From Candidatus Bathyarchaeota archaeon (GTDB taxonomy: Archaea > Thermoproteota > Bathyarchaeia > Bathyarchaeales > UBA233), in NCBI GenBank assembly GCA_023488835.1, contig JAMDCS010000079.1, positions 1 through 12,642 on the forward strand: a stretch of DNA of 12,642 nt, in the 5' to 3' direction. A program made the translations under genes and the position numbers. Below, in pieces: positions 1 through 6,432 of this stretch. The notes beneath the pieces were generated by a model. It was not told the origin of the DNA. It worked only from the letters and a program-made list of their open reading frames with translations, and searched no databases. Numbering within the stretch: position 1 is the stretch's first letter; each line of letters starts with the position of its first letter.

Positions 1-1
1 A

Positions 2-805
2 TTCAAAGTAGTCCGGAACGTAATCTCTAGAAACAGGGGGGCCACTATGACATTCTCCGTTGTATACATATCCGCCAGATGTAAGACAATAATAGGTTGG
101 TGGATCCAAGATGGGGGCACCTGCTCTGTCGTAGTAGAATAAGTCATCGACATCATATAGGAAGTCCCAAGTGGCGTAATAAGGGGCATAGCTTAAACTT
201 AAGAAGTCTATTGTCGTTCCTTTGCTGATACCATAAGTCGGCGTGAATCCTCCTGCGCCGGTTATGTAATTTTTAGAAACTCTAATTATTCCGCTTGGAG
301 CTAAGACTACTTGAAATTTAATCGAGTCTGCCGGTTCACCATAGCGTGTTGCTTCCCATGTAATGACTATGCAGTTTTCAACGTAATCAACATAAACGCC
401 CGGAGTTGAAACAATCCCTCCGCTGACGTCGGTGCGTAAGTCATCCCAGAATGGGGCAATCATATATCGCTCTTTAAACTCTTCAGGAGTATTACTATAG
501 TCAGTTAATGCTGGCGTTGGGTCAAATGTCAAAAATCCGTTTGAGCAGATCCAAACCCTTGTCTTGTATTCACCAAAGTATGGAAATGACCAAGGCAAAG
601 TATACCAAACGCCTACATCATCTCCGTTAGCCACATCAGTAGTTGAAATTCTTGTAAACCAGGTATATGCGGTGTCACGTCTACAGTAACTTTTATAGGG
701 CTCCATAATTTGTATATCAGCCTTCACTAGATTCATTGAAATAGAACTCAAAGCAATGATTAACACCAAAATTACGCCGAAAATCTTCGATATTTTGGTT
801 TTCAT
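2..805 (-). CDS. Secreted cell-surface protein, partial (C-terminus outside window)
   Basis: The reading frame is open from the ATG at 805 to the left edge, giving 268 residues with no stop, so the gene is cut by the window. A GGAG ribosome binding site lies 8 bases before the ATG. Residues 1-29 form a clear signal peptide: a basic start (MKTK), a hydrophobic stretch at about 8-23, and a likely cut after VKA. The mature part is rich in Trp, Tyr and Phe and looks like an all-beta extracellular domain. Motifs are ICSNGFLTF (86-94), MIAPFWDDL (115-123), ITWEA (148-152) and FQVVLAPSGIIRV (164-176). This order (SNG, then APFWDDL, then W-E, then FQVVL..G.IR) is the pattern of nidogen-like beta domains in archaeal and bacterial surface proteins. 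Cys41, Cys87 and Cys145 could form disulfides. The ligand and the rest of the protein are unknown. It faces away from the pilus cluster, so no operon link is implied. Confidence 0.85.
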   Translation of the reverse strand, partial: MKTKISKIFGVILVLIIALSSISMNLVKADIQIMEPYKSYCRRDTAYTWFTRISTTDVANGDDVGVWYTLPWSFPYFGEYKTRVWICSNGFLTFDPTPALTDYSNTPEEFKERYMIAPFWDDLRTDVSGGIVSTPGVYVDYVENCIVITWEATRYGEPADSIKFQVVLAPSGIIRVSKNYITGAGGFTPTYGISKGTTIDFLSLSYAPYYATWDFLYDVDDLFYYDRAGAPILDPPTYYCLTSGGYVYNGECHSGPPVSRDYVPDYFE

Positions 806-875
806 TTAAGATTCTCCTTTTTTGAAGACGTTGCAGCTTTCGCCTAACATCTTCGCTAATCTCTTAGTCGAGTGG

Positions 876-886
876 TTAATTATTTC
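876..886 (-). promoter_or_regulatory. Candidate TATA element for the surface-protein gene
   Basis: Read on the minus strand this AT-rich stretch is AAATAATTAA-like and lies about 75 bases before the ATG at 805. Transcription starting about 25 bases downstream would leave a leader of roughly 45-50 bases that includes the GGAG site. The match to an archaeal TATA box is only fair, and no better candidate was seen between it and the start codon. Confidence 0.3.
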
Positions 887-891
887 TACGC

Positions 892-911
892 TTTAGTACG
901 AGTGTACTAAA
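892..911. repeat. Perfect inverted repeat, possible operator
   Basis: TTTAGTAC and GTACTAAA form perfect 8-base arms around a 4-base GAGT loop. No T-run follows on either strand, so it does not look like a terminator. It sits just upstream (minus-strand sense) of the TATA-like stretch at 876-886 that may drive the surface-protein gene. That position suits a regulator binding site. The function is inferred from symmetry and location only. Confidence 0.5.
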
Positions 912-1055
912 CCCTAGGACATCCGATTGCTTAAATGGAAAACGATGAAGGTTATATCAAGGAAAATTTTCGTTTTTTTAATAATAGTAAGATGAGAGGT
1001 GCGCATTATTCGTTTTCACATTATCTTTAGTGTAAGTTTGAGATCAGTATTTTAT

Positions 1056-1110
1056 AAAAAACCTAGCAGAATACCTGCCGCTAACGCGACAGGATGAATG
1101 CGTAAGGCTG
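1056..1110 (-). ncRNA. Candidate small RNA with hairpin and T-run
   Basis: On the minus strand a strong TATA-type box (palindrome TTTATATAAA, 1130-1139) is followed, after a plausible start near 1108, by a hairpin at 1074-1093. The stem is CCTGTCGC / GCGGCAGG with a GTTA loop. It pairs fully only as minus-strand RNA, because one pair is U-G there but C-A on the other strand. A TTTTTT run follows at 1061-1056 and could end transcription. No open reading frame explains the segment. The transcript would be about 50 nt. The start and end are estimates, and it could instead be a leftover 3' structure of the broken HTH gene upstream at 1166-1374. Confidence 0.3.
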
Positions 1111-1129
1111 AGGGTTTAGGGGGTCGGTC

Positions 1130-1139
1130 TTTATATAAA
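1130..1139. promoter_or_regulatory. Strong palindromic TATA box
   Basis: TTTATATAAA matches the archaeal TATA consensus and reads the same on both strands. On the plus strand no convincing gene follows. On the minus strand it lies about 25 bases before the candidate small RNA at 1056-1110. It therefore marks a promoter with no annotated protein product. Confidence 0.45.
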
Positions 1140-1165
1140 TGGAGGCGTATGGAGACATAACTTGT

Positions 1166-1374
1166 TTATTTCAGCGTTAGTCGAAAGTATCTTGATAGTT
1201 TGAGTCCTTGGGCAAACTCTAAATCAGCTCTTGCACGTTCTAGTTTCCTTAAAGCATTCTTTCTAGACTGGTTACGTTGGGCGTTTCCATCTTTAGCTTG
1301 CGAGCAATCCTATAATCTGACACTCCGTCGGCCTTCAAGCGTAAAATCGCCTTCTCGCGCTCAGTCAAAGCCAT
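1166..1374 (-). pseudogene. Small helix-turn-helix regulator broken by a frameshift
   Basis: From the ATG at 1374 (GGAG about 11 bases upstream) the frame encodes MALTEREKAILRLKADG, then SDYRIARKLKM and TPNVT, a sigma-region-4/LuxR-like helix-turn-helix. It then runs into a stop at 1249, giving only 41 residues. Shifting frame by one base near 1264-1270 continues with SRKNALRKLERARADLEF and ends at the stop at 1166-1168. The segment is 209 bases long, and one restored base makes 70 codons, or 69 amino acids. Joined, the reading is NVT-R-SRKNALRKLE, the expected recognition helix followed by a basic helix. This fits small archaeal DNA-binding proteins of this type. A sequencing error would give the same picture. 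It starts 3 bases after the stop of the short ORF at 1378-1560, so the two may once have been co-transcribed. Confidence 0.6.
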
Positions 1375-1377
1375 GAC

Positions 1378-1560
1378 CTATGTCTCCTCTTCAGAAGCAT
1401 TATGCAGAGTCACGCCTTCATCCAGCAAATCCTTCTCGGATGCCTTGTAAGCGTCTACACCAAAGCTCGTCATGGCCCAACACCAACCGCGTCGCTCAAC
1501 TGCGGTCGAATCCAACTCCTTAGCCAACCGCTTATTCATCCGAACAATCCTGCGACTCAC
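1378..1560 (-). CDS. Hypothetical 60-residue protein upstream of the HTH remnant
   Basis: This short GTG-start frame encodes a charged, helix-prone peptide (SRRIVRMNKRLAKELDS, later KASEKDLLDEGV) and stops 3 bases before the ATG of the broken HTH gene. Its first codon overlaps the stop of another minus-strand frame (1557-1760) that ends KEITAKLVESRLLGIR. Read across the overlap the two look like one winged-helix-type segment, so this may be the 3' part of a frameshifted gene and not a complete one. No family is recognised. The composition looks more protein-like than the other frames here, but at this length that is weak support. Confidence 0.3.
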   Translation of the reverse strand: MSRRIVRMNKRLAKELDSTAVERRGWCWAMTSFGVDAYKASEKDLLDEGVTLHNASEEET

Positions 1561-1891
1561 CTGATGCCTAGCAATCTTGACTCAACCAACTTAGCCGTTA
1601 TCTCTTTAGGCAACAGCCCTCCAGCGTATGAAAATAAAAGCAAGCTTAACATGGATTCACAACCACATCTTGGCGTCTTCAACATGGCGCTATGTAGGGC
1701 GTGTGGAGAGATTCGCATGTCCCACAACTTAACAGGCGTAGAGAAGCAATGCAACTGCAAAACGGCGCTTTTCTCTTAAGCAGTCTTGTGGCAATTCTAA
1801 AATCGCCGCGCCCACATAAAGAGCAAAATTTGATGTCGGGTAACTCTAAAAAATTGAAAAATTGTTTTTCCATAATTTTAAATAACGTCAA
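1557..1891 (-). pseudogene. Possible decayed coding region, minus-strand fragments in two frames
   Basis: Two overlapping minus-strand frames cover this stretch. The first (1891-1679) has a zinc-ribbon look: FCSLCGRGD, then FCSC, then SCGTC. The second (1760-1557) carries RCGC and ends in a helix-like KEITAKLVESRLLG segment that abuts the next fragment at 1560 through a GTGA overlap. Neither has a good ribosome binding site. Together with the fragment at 1378-1560 they read like one Cys-rich DNA-binding protein broken by frameshifts. Chance reading frames cannot be excluded: a plus-strand frame over the same bases (ending 1779) also shows a CRACG..CNC pattern. Only the fragmentary, AT-rich and gene-poor character of the stretch is certain. 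Confidence 0.2.
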
Positions 1892-1892
1892 G

Positions 1893-1900
1893 TTATATTT
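1893..1900 (+). promoter_or_regulatory. TATA-like box before the small ORF
   Basis: TTATATTT lies 20-38 bases before the possible starts of the small plus-strand ORF (GTG at 1916, TTG at 1931). Transcription starting about 25 bases downstream would begin near 1916-1922. That leaves either a leaderless GTG start or a very short leader with the AAGGA site. Confidence 0.4.
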
Positions 1901-1930
1901 TGTTAATCGAAATTAGTGAAGGAATTTCTA

Positions 1931-2047
1931 TTGGATAAAAGCCATTGTCAATTTAGACCAGAATTTGTTAAAGAAATAGAAGATGCCTGCAAACAAGGCA
2001 AATTCGTGAAGGTCAAAGATTTCGCTAAAGAATTTGATTTGAAGTAG
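1931..2047 (+). CDS. Small charged protein, 38 residues
   Basis: The frame starts at a TTG with an AAGGA ribosome binding site 7 bases upstream and ends at the TAG at 2045-2047. It encodes MDKSHCQFRPEFVKEIEDAC followed by KQGKFVKVKDFAKEFDLK. The peptide is rich in Lys, Glu, Asp and Phe and would form two short helices, with the second half (VKVKDFAKEF) resembling the start of a helix-turn-helix. An upstream in-frame GTG at 1916, suitably placed behind the TATA-like box at 1893, would add five residues. The ORF ends one base before the stop of the opposite-strand gene at 2049, the tight tail-to-tail packing expected of real genes. No family is recognised. Length alone keeps confidence moderate. 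Confidence 0.45.
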   Translation: MDKSHCQFRPEFVKEIEDACKQGKFVKVKDFAKEFDLK

Positions 2048-2048
2048 G

Positions 2049-2744
2049 TTATTCTAGTATTATTCTTGCGTCGACTGTTTTTGCGCCTTTCGGGTATGCC
2101 ATTACGGGGTTTAGGTCTAGTTCTTTGATTTCTGGGTTATCCATTACCAGGCGGGATGTACTGCAGAGTATAGCTATAAGCGCGTCGATGTCTGCTGGCG
2201 GAGTGTTGCGGTACCCATTCAAGAGTGGATAAGCCTTTAGCTGGGTAATCATCTCTTTGGCGTCCTCCGTTGTGATGGGGGCAACACGGAAGTTTACGTC
2301 TTTGAGGAGTTCAACAAATATGCCGCCTAACCCGAACATTATAGTCTGCCCAAACTGCGGGTCTTTGATTGCTCCCACGATGACCTCTGTTGATTGCGGC
2401 GCCATTTCCTGTACTAAAATGCCCACGATTTTTGCGTCTGGCTTGTATTTTTTTGCGTTCTCGATTATTTTTTTGTAGCCGTTTGCAACTTCTGCGGGGG
2501 TTTTGAGGTTAACTATGACGCCTCCAGCGTCGGATTTGTGGATGATGTCTGGGGAAACAATTTTTAAGACGATGGGGTAGCCGATTTGGTCAGCTTGTGC
2601 TGCGGCTTCTTTCTCGCTTTTTGCCAGATTAAATTTTGTGACTGGGATGCCGTATTCGGTGCAGATGGTTTTGGCTTCGGTTTCCAGAAGCGCCCTTCTG
2701 CCTTCTTTATTGGCTTGGTTAATGATTTTTGCGGTTTGGTTCAA
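2049..2744 (-). CDS. acdB: ADP-forming acetate/acyl-CoA ligase, beta subunit
   Basis: This 231-residue protein is the ATP-grasp beta subunit of archaeal ADP-forming acetyl-CoA synthetase, which converts acyl-CoA, ADP and phosphate to the acid, CoA and ATP in the cytoplasm. Seen in the sequence are the N-terminal GIPVTKF strand (32-38), YPIVLKIVSPDIIHKSDAGG (56-75) with His69 in the place of the second active-site histidine known from the Pyrococcus beta subunit, FGLGGIFVELLKDVNFRVAP (137-156), and the C-terminal ELDLNPV motif. The length matches the stand-alone beta subunit. The start is TTG at 2744: an in-frame TAA lies two codons upstream and GGAAG is well spaced, so no earlier start exists. 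The alpha subunit, which carries the phosphorylated histidine and CoA-binding domains, is not in the window, so substrate range cannot be judged and the partner must be encoded elsewhere. Confidence 0.93.
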   Translation of the reverse strand: MNQTAKIINQANKEGRRALLETEAKTICTEYGIPVTKFNLAKSEKEAAAQADQIGYPIVLKIVSPDIIHKSDAGGVIVNLKTPAEVANGYKKIIENAKKYKPDAKIVGILVQEMAPQSTEVIVGAIKDPQFGQTIMFGLGGIFVELLKDVNFRVAPITTEDAKEMITQLKAYPLLNGYRNTPPADIDALIAILCSTSRLVMDNPEIKELDLNPVMAYPKGAKTVDARIILE

Positions 2745-2790
2745 GTTTTATTCTTCCGTTAGTGTGTTTATGTATGTCATGTTTGGAGGG

Positions 2791-2800
2791 TTTAAAAATA
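2791..2800 (-). promoter_or_regulatory. TATA box for acdB
   Basis: On the minus strand this reads TATTTTTAAA, about 47 bases before the TTG start. Transcription starting about 25 bases downstream gives a leader of roughly 25 bases that still contains the GGAAG ribosome binding site. Spacing and composition fit an archaeal promoter. Confidence 0.5.
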
Positions 2801-2937
2801 GTTTGTTGTGGCTTAGGCTTTTCTGCTTGGTTGGTGCTTGCTTGTTGTGCATTTGTGTTGAACATATCATCAATATGGTTTAATGCGACATAATACTTAA
2901 TAGGATTTGTCATCGCAAATCTGTATATAGACCCACA

Positions 2938-4716
2938 ATGACAAAACAAACCCCTCAAACTAAACGTTCTCTAACAGAAAAACTAAAGGAAAGATTCAAA
3001 AAAACATCTGATAGGCTGCATGAAACCAGCCAATCAATCAAACTACGCATTAAAGCGGCAAAGTCACGAGTTAAAAAATCGATGGACACTAAAAAAGGAA
3101 TTAAAAGTGTCAAACCGATAAAATTACCGAAAATTCACTTCAAAGTAAACCTAAGTTTTAAAAAGAAAAGGCTCGAACCAGAAGTTCCATCTGCAACTAA
3201 AACCTTACCAAAAGACGTAAAAATCATCGAAAAATACCCCCTCTACGAGCCATTCGCGCAAGTTGTCATAGTTCAAGACCCCAAAACAGGCGAAAACAAA
3301 TACATCCTCGACGAGCTCCAGCTTGACCCGATGGAACGCGGCATATACCACCGTATTCTAGAAATCTTGCTCGCCGAAATCGAATCACCAAAAGAAGAAA
3401 TAACAGATCCAAGAAAATTCTTTGCCGAAGAAGCAAAAAAAATCGTTGACAAATACCGCATCAGTCTCGGTTGGCTCCCAGATGTCTCGTGGTCCAAGAT
3501 TCTCTATCATGCAGAACGCGACTTGGTTGGTTTTGGCAAAATCGACCCGTTAATGCGTGACCCAAACATAGAAGACATTTCCTGCGATGGAGTCAAGAAG
3601 CCTGTTTACATTTGGCATCGAACGTTTGAGAGCATAGAAACTAACCTGCAATTTGACAGCGACGAAGACCTCGACAACCTTGTCGTCAAATTGGTTCACA
3701 TGGCAGGTAAACACGTCAGCAGCGCCTTCCCCATCGTTGACGCTTCCCTTCCGGGAAAACACAGGCTTGCCGTAGCCTACAGACGAGAAATCACACCGTT
3801 TGGCACAGCATTCACCATCCGAAAGTTCCGCGAAGACCCATACTCAATTATTGACCTCATCAACATCGGCACCTTCACCGAAGAAATGGCTGCGTACCTT
3901 TGGGTTTGCCTTGAAAATCGTGCCTCAGTGATGGTTCTCGGAGGAACAGCAGCGGGCAAAACCACCGCTCTGAACGCCTTAGGTTGCCTCATTAAGCCAG
4001 GCAGCAAAATCATGACCATCGAAGAAACCGCTGAACTTAACCTGTCACATGAAAACTGGGTTTCACTCATCGCAAGACAAAGCTACGGTTTAGGCGGCAG
4101 CAGCGTAGGTGAAGTCGCCCTCTTCGACTTGGTAAAGACCTGCATGAGGCACCGCCCCGATTTGATGATTGTGGGGGAAGTCCGAGGTCAAGAAGCATAC
4201 GTTTTGTTCCAGGCTCTAGCTACTGGTCACGGTGGCATGTGTACTATGCACGCTGAAAACGTCCAGTCAGCCGTTAGACGTCTCACTCAAAAGCCTATGG
4301 ACATTTCGCCAGCCTACATCCCGCTTATGAACATCGTTATGTCAGTGCAACGTGTTCACTTAGTGAAGAATGGTGAAAAGAAAGCCTATCGTCGTGTCCT
4401 TTCAGTCAATGAAATTATTGATTCTGAAAAATACGTGAACCCCTTCAAGTGGGACCCCATCAAAGACCAGCAAACCATAGATTTGGATGGCAGTTTCCTA
4501 CTTACCAATTTTTCAGAGCGCCTCGGCATAACACGTGAACAACTCATCGAAGAGATGAATCGTCGCACAGAAGTGCTGCGTTGGATGCGCAAGGGCAATA
4601 TTCGAAGCTACAAAGAAGTAGCCTCCATAATCGCAGAATACTATGCTAGACCAAAAGAATTCTACCGTAAAATACTTGAAAGTGAAGAGGTTAAGCCAGT
4701 TGCCGCTGTTAGATAA
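2938..4716 (+). CDS. Type IV pilus/type II secretion ATPase (GspE/FlaI/TadA family)
   Basis: This 592-residue cytoplasmic hexameric ATPase would power pilus assembly or secretion. All family motifs are present and intact: Walker A GGTAAGKTT (335-343), the Asp box IMTIEETAEL (358-367), Walker B DLMIVGEVRG (408-417) and the His box TGHGGMCTMHAENVQSAVRR (429-448). The N-terminal sensing region (about 90-300, with GFGKIDPLMRDPNIEDI) is typical of archaeal FlaI/PilB-like ATPases. Residues 1-80 are an unusual extension with about 27 Lys/Arg and only about six acidic residues; it may contact membrane lipids or the partner membrane protein. ATG 2938 has no clear ribosome binding site, so translation may be leaderless. 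It is the first gene of a cluster with the membrane platform protein (overlapping start), two prepilins and, further on, a prepilin peptidase. Whether it builds an adhesion pilus or a secretion device is not decidable here; archaellum partners are absent. Confidence 0.93.
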   Translation: MTKQTPQTKRSLTEKLKERFKKTSDRLHETSQSIKLRIKAAKSRVKKSMDTKKGIKSVKPIKLPKIHFKVNLSFKKKRLEPEVPSATKTLPKDVKIIEKYPLYEPFAQVVIVQDPKTGENKYILDELQLDPMERGIYHRILEILLAEIESPKEEITDPRKFFAEEAKKIVDKYRISLGWLPDVSWSKILYHAERDLVGFGKIDPLMRDPNIEDISCDGVKKPVYIWHRTFESIETNLQFDSDEDLDNLVVKLVHMAGKHVSSAFPIVDASLPGKHRLAVAYRREITPFGTAFTIRKFREDPYSIIDLINIGTFTEEMAAYLWVCLENRASVMVLGGTAAGKTTALNALGCLIKPGSKIMTIEETAELNLSHENWVSLIARQSYGLGGSSVGEVALFDLVKTCMRHRPDLMIVGEVRGQEAYVLFQALATGHGGMCTMHAENVQSAVRRLTQKPMDISPAYIPLMNIVMSVQRVHLVKNGEKKAYRRVLSVNEIIDSEKYVNPFKWDPIKDQQTIDLDGSFLLTNFSERLGITREQLIEEMNRRTEVLRWMRKGNIRSYKEVASIIAEYYARPKEFYRKILESEEVKPVAAVR

Positions 4717-6421
4717 ATTTGAAGCCTGGGCCTTTCGCCTCTTCGGGCGTATCGCACCATACGTCTTAAAGAACGTCTTCCCAAAAATCAAGGGTGCCCT
4801 CGAAAAAGGGCGCGTGAAAATTTATTCTGAAACCTACATCTCGCTAATGTTTTTCATTGGAATTGTGCCGCCGCCAGTTTCAGTTTTAGCGGCAAGCGTA
4901 GCTTTGCTGTATGGTTTTTTGCCTCTCTTAATTTTAGTTCCTCTTCCCCTTTTCGTTATTGTCGGTTTTCTAATTGTACCAATGAACAATGCCAGCGATA
5001 GAAGTTCAGGTTTGGAGTGTGAAATGCCTTTTGCGGCAGCCTACATTAGCGTTATGTCGTCAGGAGGCATTGCACCGTACTCCAGCTTCAAACGTTTAAC
5101 TCAAGTTGACCTCATGCCAGCGATGAGTAAAGAAGCAAGAGATATCATAAAAGACGTAGAAATCTTCGGCGTTGACCCGCTCTCAGCCCTTGATATGGCT
5201 TCAAAAAAGACGCCGCTAGACATATTCAAAGACTTTCTAGGCGGTTACGCTTCCACGGTCATTATAGGTGGCGACATCGGACACTACCTTGAACGTAAAG
5301 CAGAAGACATCTTCAAAGTCCGCGCTCTTCGCGTTAAAGCCGCTGCTGAACGACTGGGAATGTTGCTAGAAACTTTCATCATCGTCATGGTCATGATGTC
5401 CCTTGTCTTTTACATAATGTTCGCCGTAAACGGCATCCAAGGTGGAACCAGCGCAAGCTCAGACATATCACAATACTCGGGCATACTACTGTACACTTAC
5501 ATTTTTACGCCCATGCTCTCAGTAATGTTCATCTATCTAGCGCACGGTATGCAGCCGAAAACACCGCTGGTGGAAATGCGTCCCTACAAAGTGTTCGGCG
5601 TCAGTAGCGTAATAGCCATAATCGTATTCCTACTGCTCACAAACTTTATGGGCGCAGTTGAGCTTCCAGTCTTCAGCACCCTGCAAGCTTGGGGTGTTGA
5701 TTTGCCCGTAGCCATATCTGTCGCACTGTTCATCTCCGCAGCGCCAGCCGCCATAGTGCACATGAGATTAGCAAAAACTAGGAACAGCATGGAGCAAGGC
5801 GTCACCAGTTTTCTCCGCGACCTTACCGAAGTGCGAAAAACGGGTTTATCACCTGAAAAATGTATTGAAAGCCTATCTAAACGGGACTATGGCTCTTTTA
5901 CTAAGGAGTTGCGGAAAATTAGCTCCGAGATTTCATGGGGTATCCCCATTAAAAAGGTTATGATGGATTTTCTGCATCGCACACGCAGTTGGATGGTTCA
6001 GATAGTAATGTTTCTGCTAGTTGAAACCATAGATGTGGGCGGCGGCACAATTCCAATGATTGAATCTTTAGCGCGTTTCAACAATTTAACTCAGGAAGTT
6101 GAGAAAGAAAAGAAAATGTCGGTTCGCCCCTACGTGATGATGCCGTATTTAGCTTCGATTCTGCTGGTTGCCACCACTATTATGATGATGGGTTTAACCA
6201 CCGGGATAAGTGTGCCTGGGGTAGACGCAGCGCCAAAAGACAATGGCTTGATGCAAACGGTATTCATGACGGCAGTTATCTTCAACAGTTATCTTATCGG
6301 AATTGTTGCAGGAAAAATAAGCGACGAATCCATCGCTTCAGGATTAAAGCATTCAGCCATTCTAGTGGTTATTTCAATAATCGCTGCCAAGTTAATTCCA
6401 CAATTCGTAAAACTTGGATAG
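4700..6421 (+). CDS. Type IV pilus membrane platform protein (GspF/FlaJ/TadC family, two domains)
   Basis: This integral membrane platform is the partner of the ATPase encoded just upstream. From the TTG at 4700 it has 573 residues. Hydrophobic segments lie near 47-72, 74-95, 221-244, 260-283, 299-319, 336-357, 476-502, 517-538 and 551-568. Two cytoplasmic helical F domains sit between them (about 105-220 and 362-475). The first has CEMPFAAAYISVMSSGGIAP and the second has FLRDLTEVRKTGLSPEKCIE, both typical of the family. The two-domain length matches archaeal FlaJ-type proteins. The TTG is preferred because GAAGAGG lies about 8 bases before it and it overlaps the ATPase gene by 17 bases. An ATG at 4643 would give 592 residues but a 74-base overlap without a good ribosome binding site. 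The overlap suggests translational coupling with the ATPase. The next gene follows after 11 bases. Confidence 0.88.
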   Translation: MPLLDKFEAWAFRLFGRIAPYVLKNVFPKIKGALEKGRVKIYSETYISLMFFIGIVPPPVSVLAASVALLYGFLPLLILVPLPLFVIVGFLIVPMNNASDRSSGLECEMPFAAAYISVMSSGGIAPYSSFKRLTQVDLMPAMSKEARDIIKDVEIFGVDPLSALDMASKKTPLDIFKDFLGGYASTVIIGGDIGHYLERKAEDIFKVRALRVKAAAERLGMLLETFIIVMVMMSLVFYIMFAVNGIQGGTSASSDISQYSGILLYTYIFTPMLSVMFIYLAHGMQPKTPLVEMRPYKVFGVSSVIAIIVFLLLTNFMGAVELPVFSTLQAWGVDLPVAISVALFISAAPAAIVHMRLAKTRNSMEQGVTSFLRDLTEVRKTGLSPEKCIESLSKRDYGSFTKELRKISSEISWGIPIKKVMMDFLHRTRSWMVQIVMFLLVETIDVGGGTIPMIESLARFNNLTQEVEKEKKMSVRPYVMMPYLASILLVATTIMMMGLTTGISVPGVDAAPKDNGLMQTVFMTAVIFNSYLIGIVAGKISDESIASGLKHSAILVVISIIAAKLIPQFVKLG

Positions 6422-6432
6422 GAGTTAGAAAT

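Noticed and set aside
935..1030. Plus-strand 31-codon frame starting MENDEGYIKENFRF
   Set aside because: No ribosome binding site or suitable TATA box, Asn/Phe-rich in an AT-rich region, and too short to separate from chance.
1086..1115. Possible C/D box guide RNA (GGATGAA ... CTGA on the plus strand)
   Set aside because: The C-box match is poor and no second C'/D' pair is visible; the opposite-strand hairpin explains the segment better.
1402..1779. Plus-strand frame of 125 codons with a CRACG..CNC pattern near its end
   Set aside because: No ribosome binding site, low-complexity Pro/Asn/Ser/Leu composition, and it overlaps more protein-like minus-strand frames; the Cys pattern is probably chance.
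1856..1870. Short inverted repeat GAAAAA-TTG-TTTTTC
   Set aside because: Six AT-rich pairs in an A/T-run region are expected by chance, and nothing ends or begins there.
2719..2958. Minus-strand frame covering the acdB upstream region
   Set aside because: It overlaps the start of acdB and the acdB promoter, and its composition (His/Asn/Lys/Gln-rich) looks like translated non-coding AT-rich DNA.
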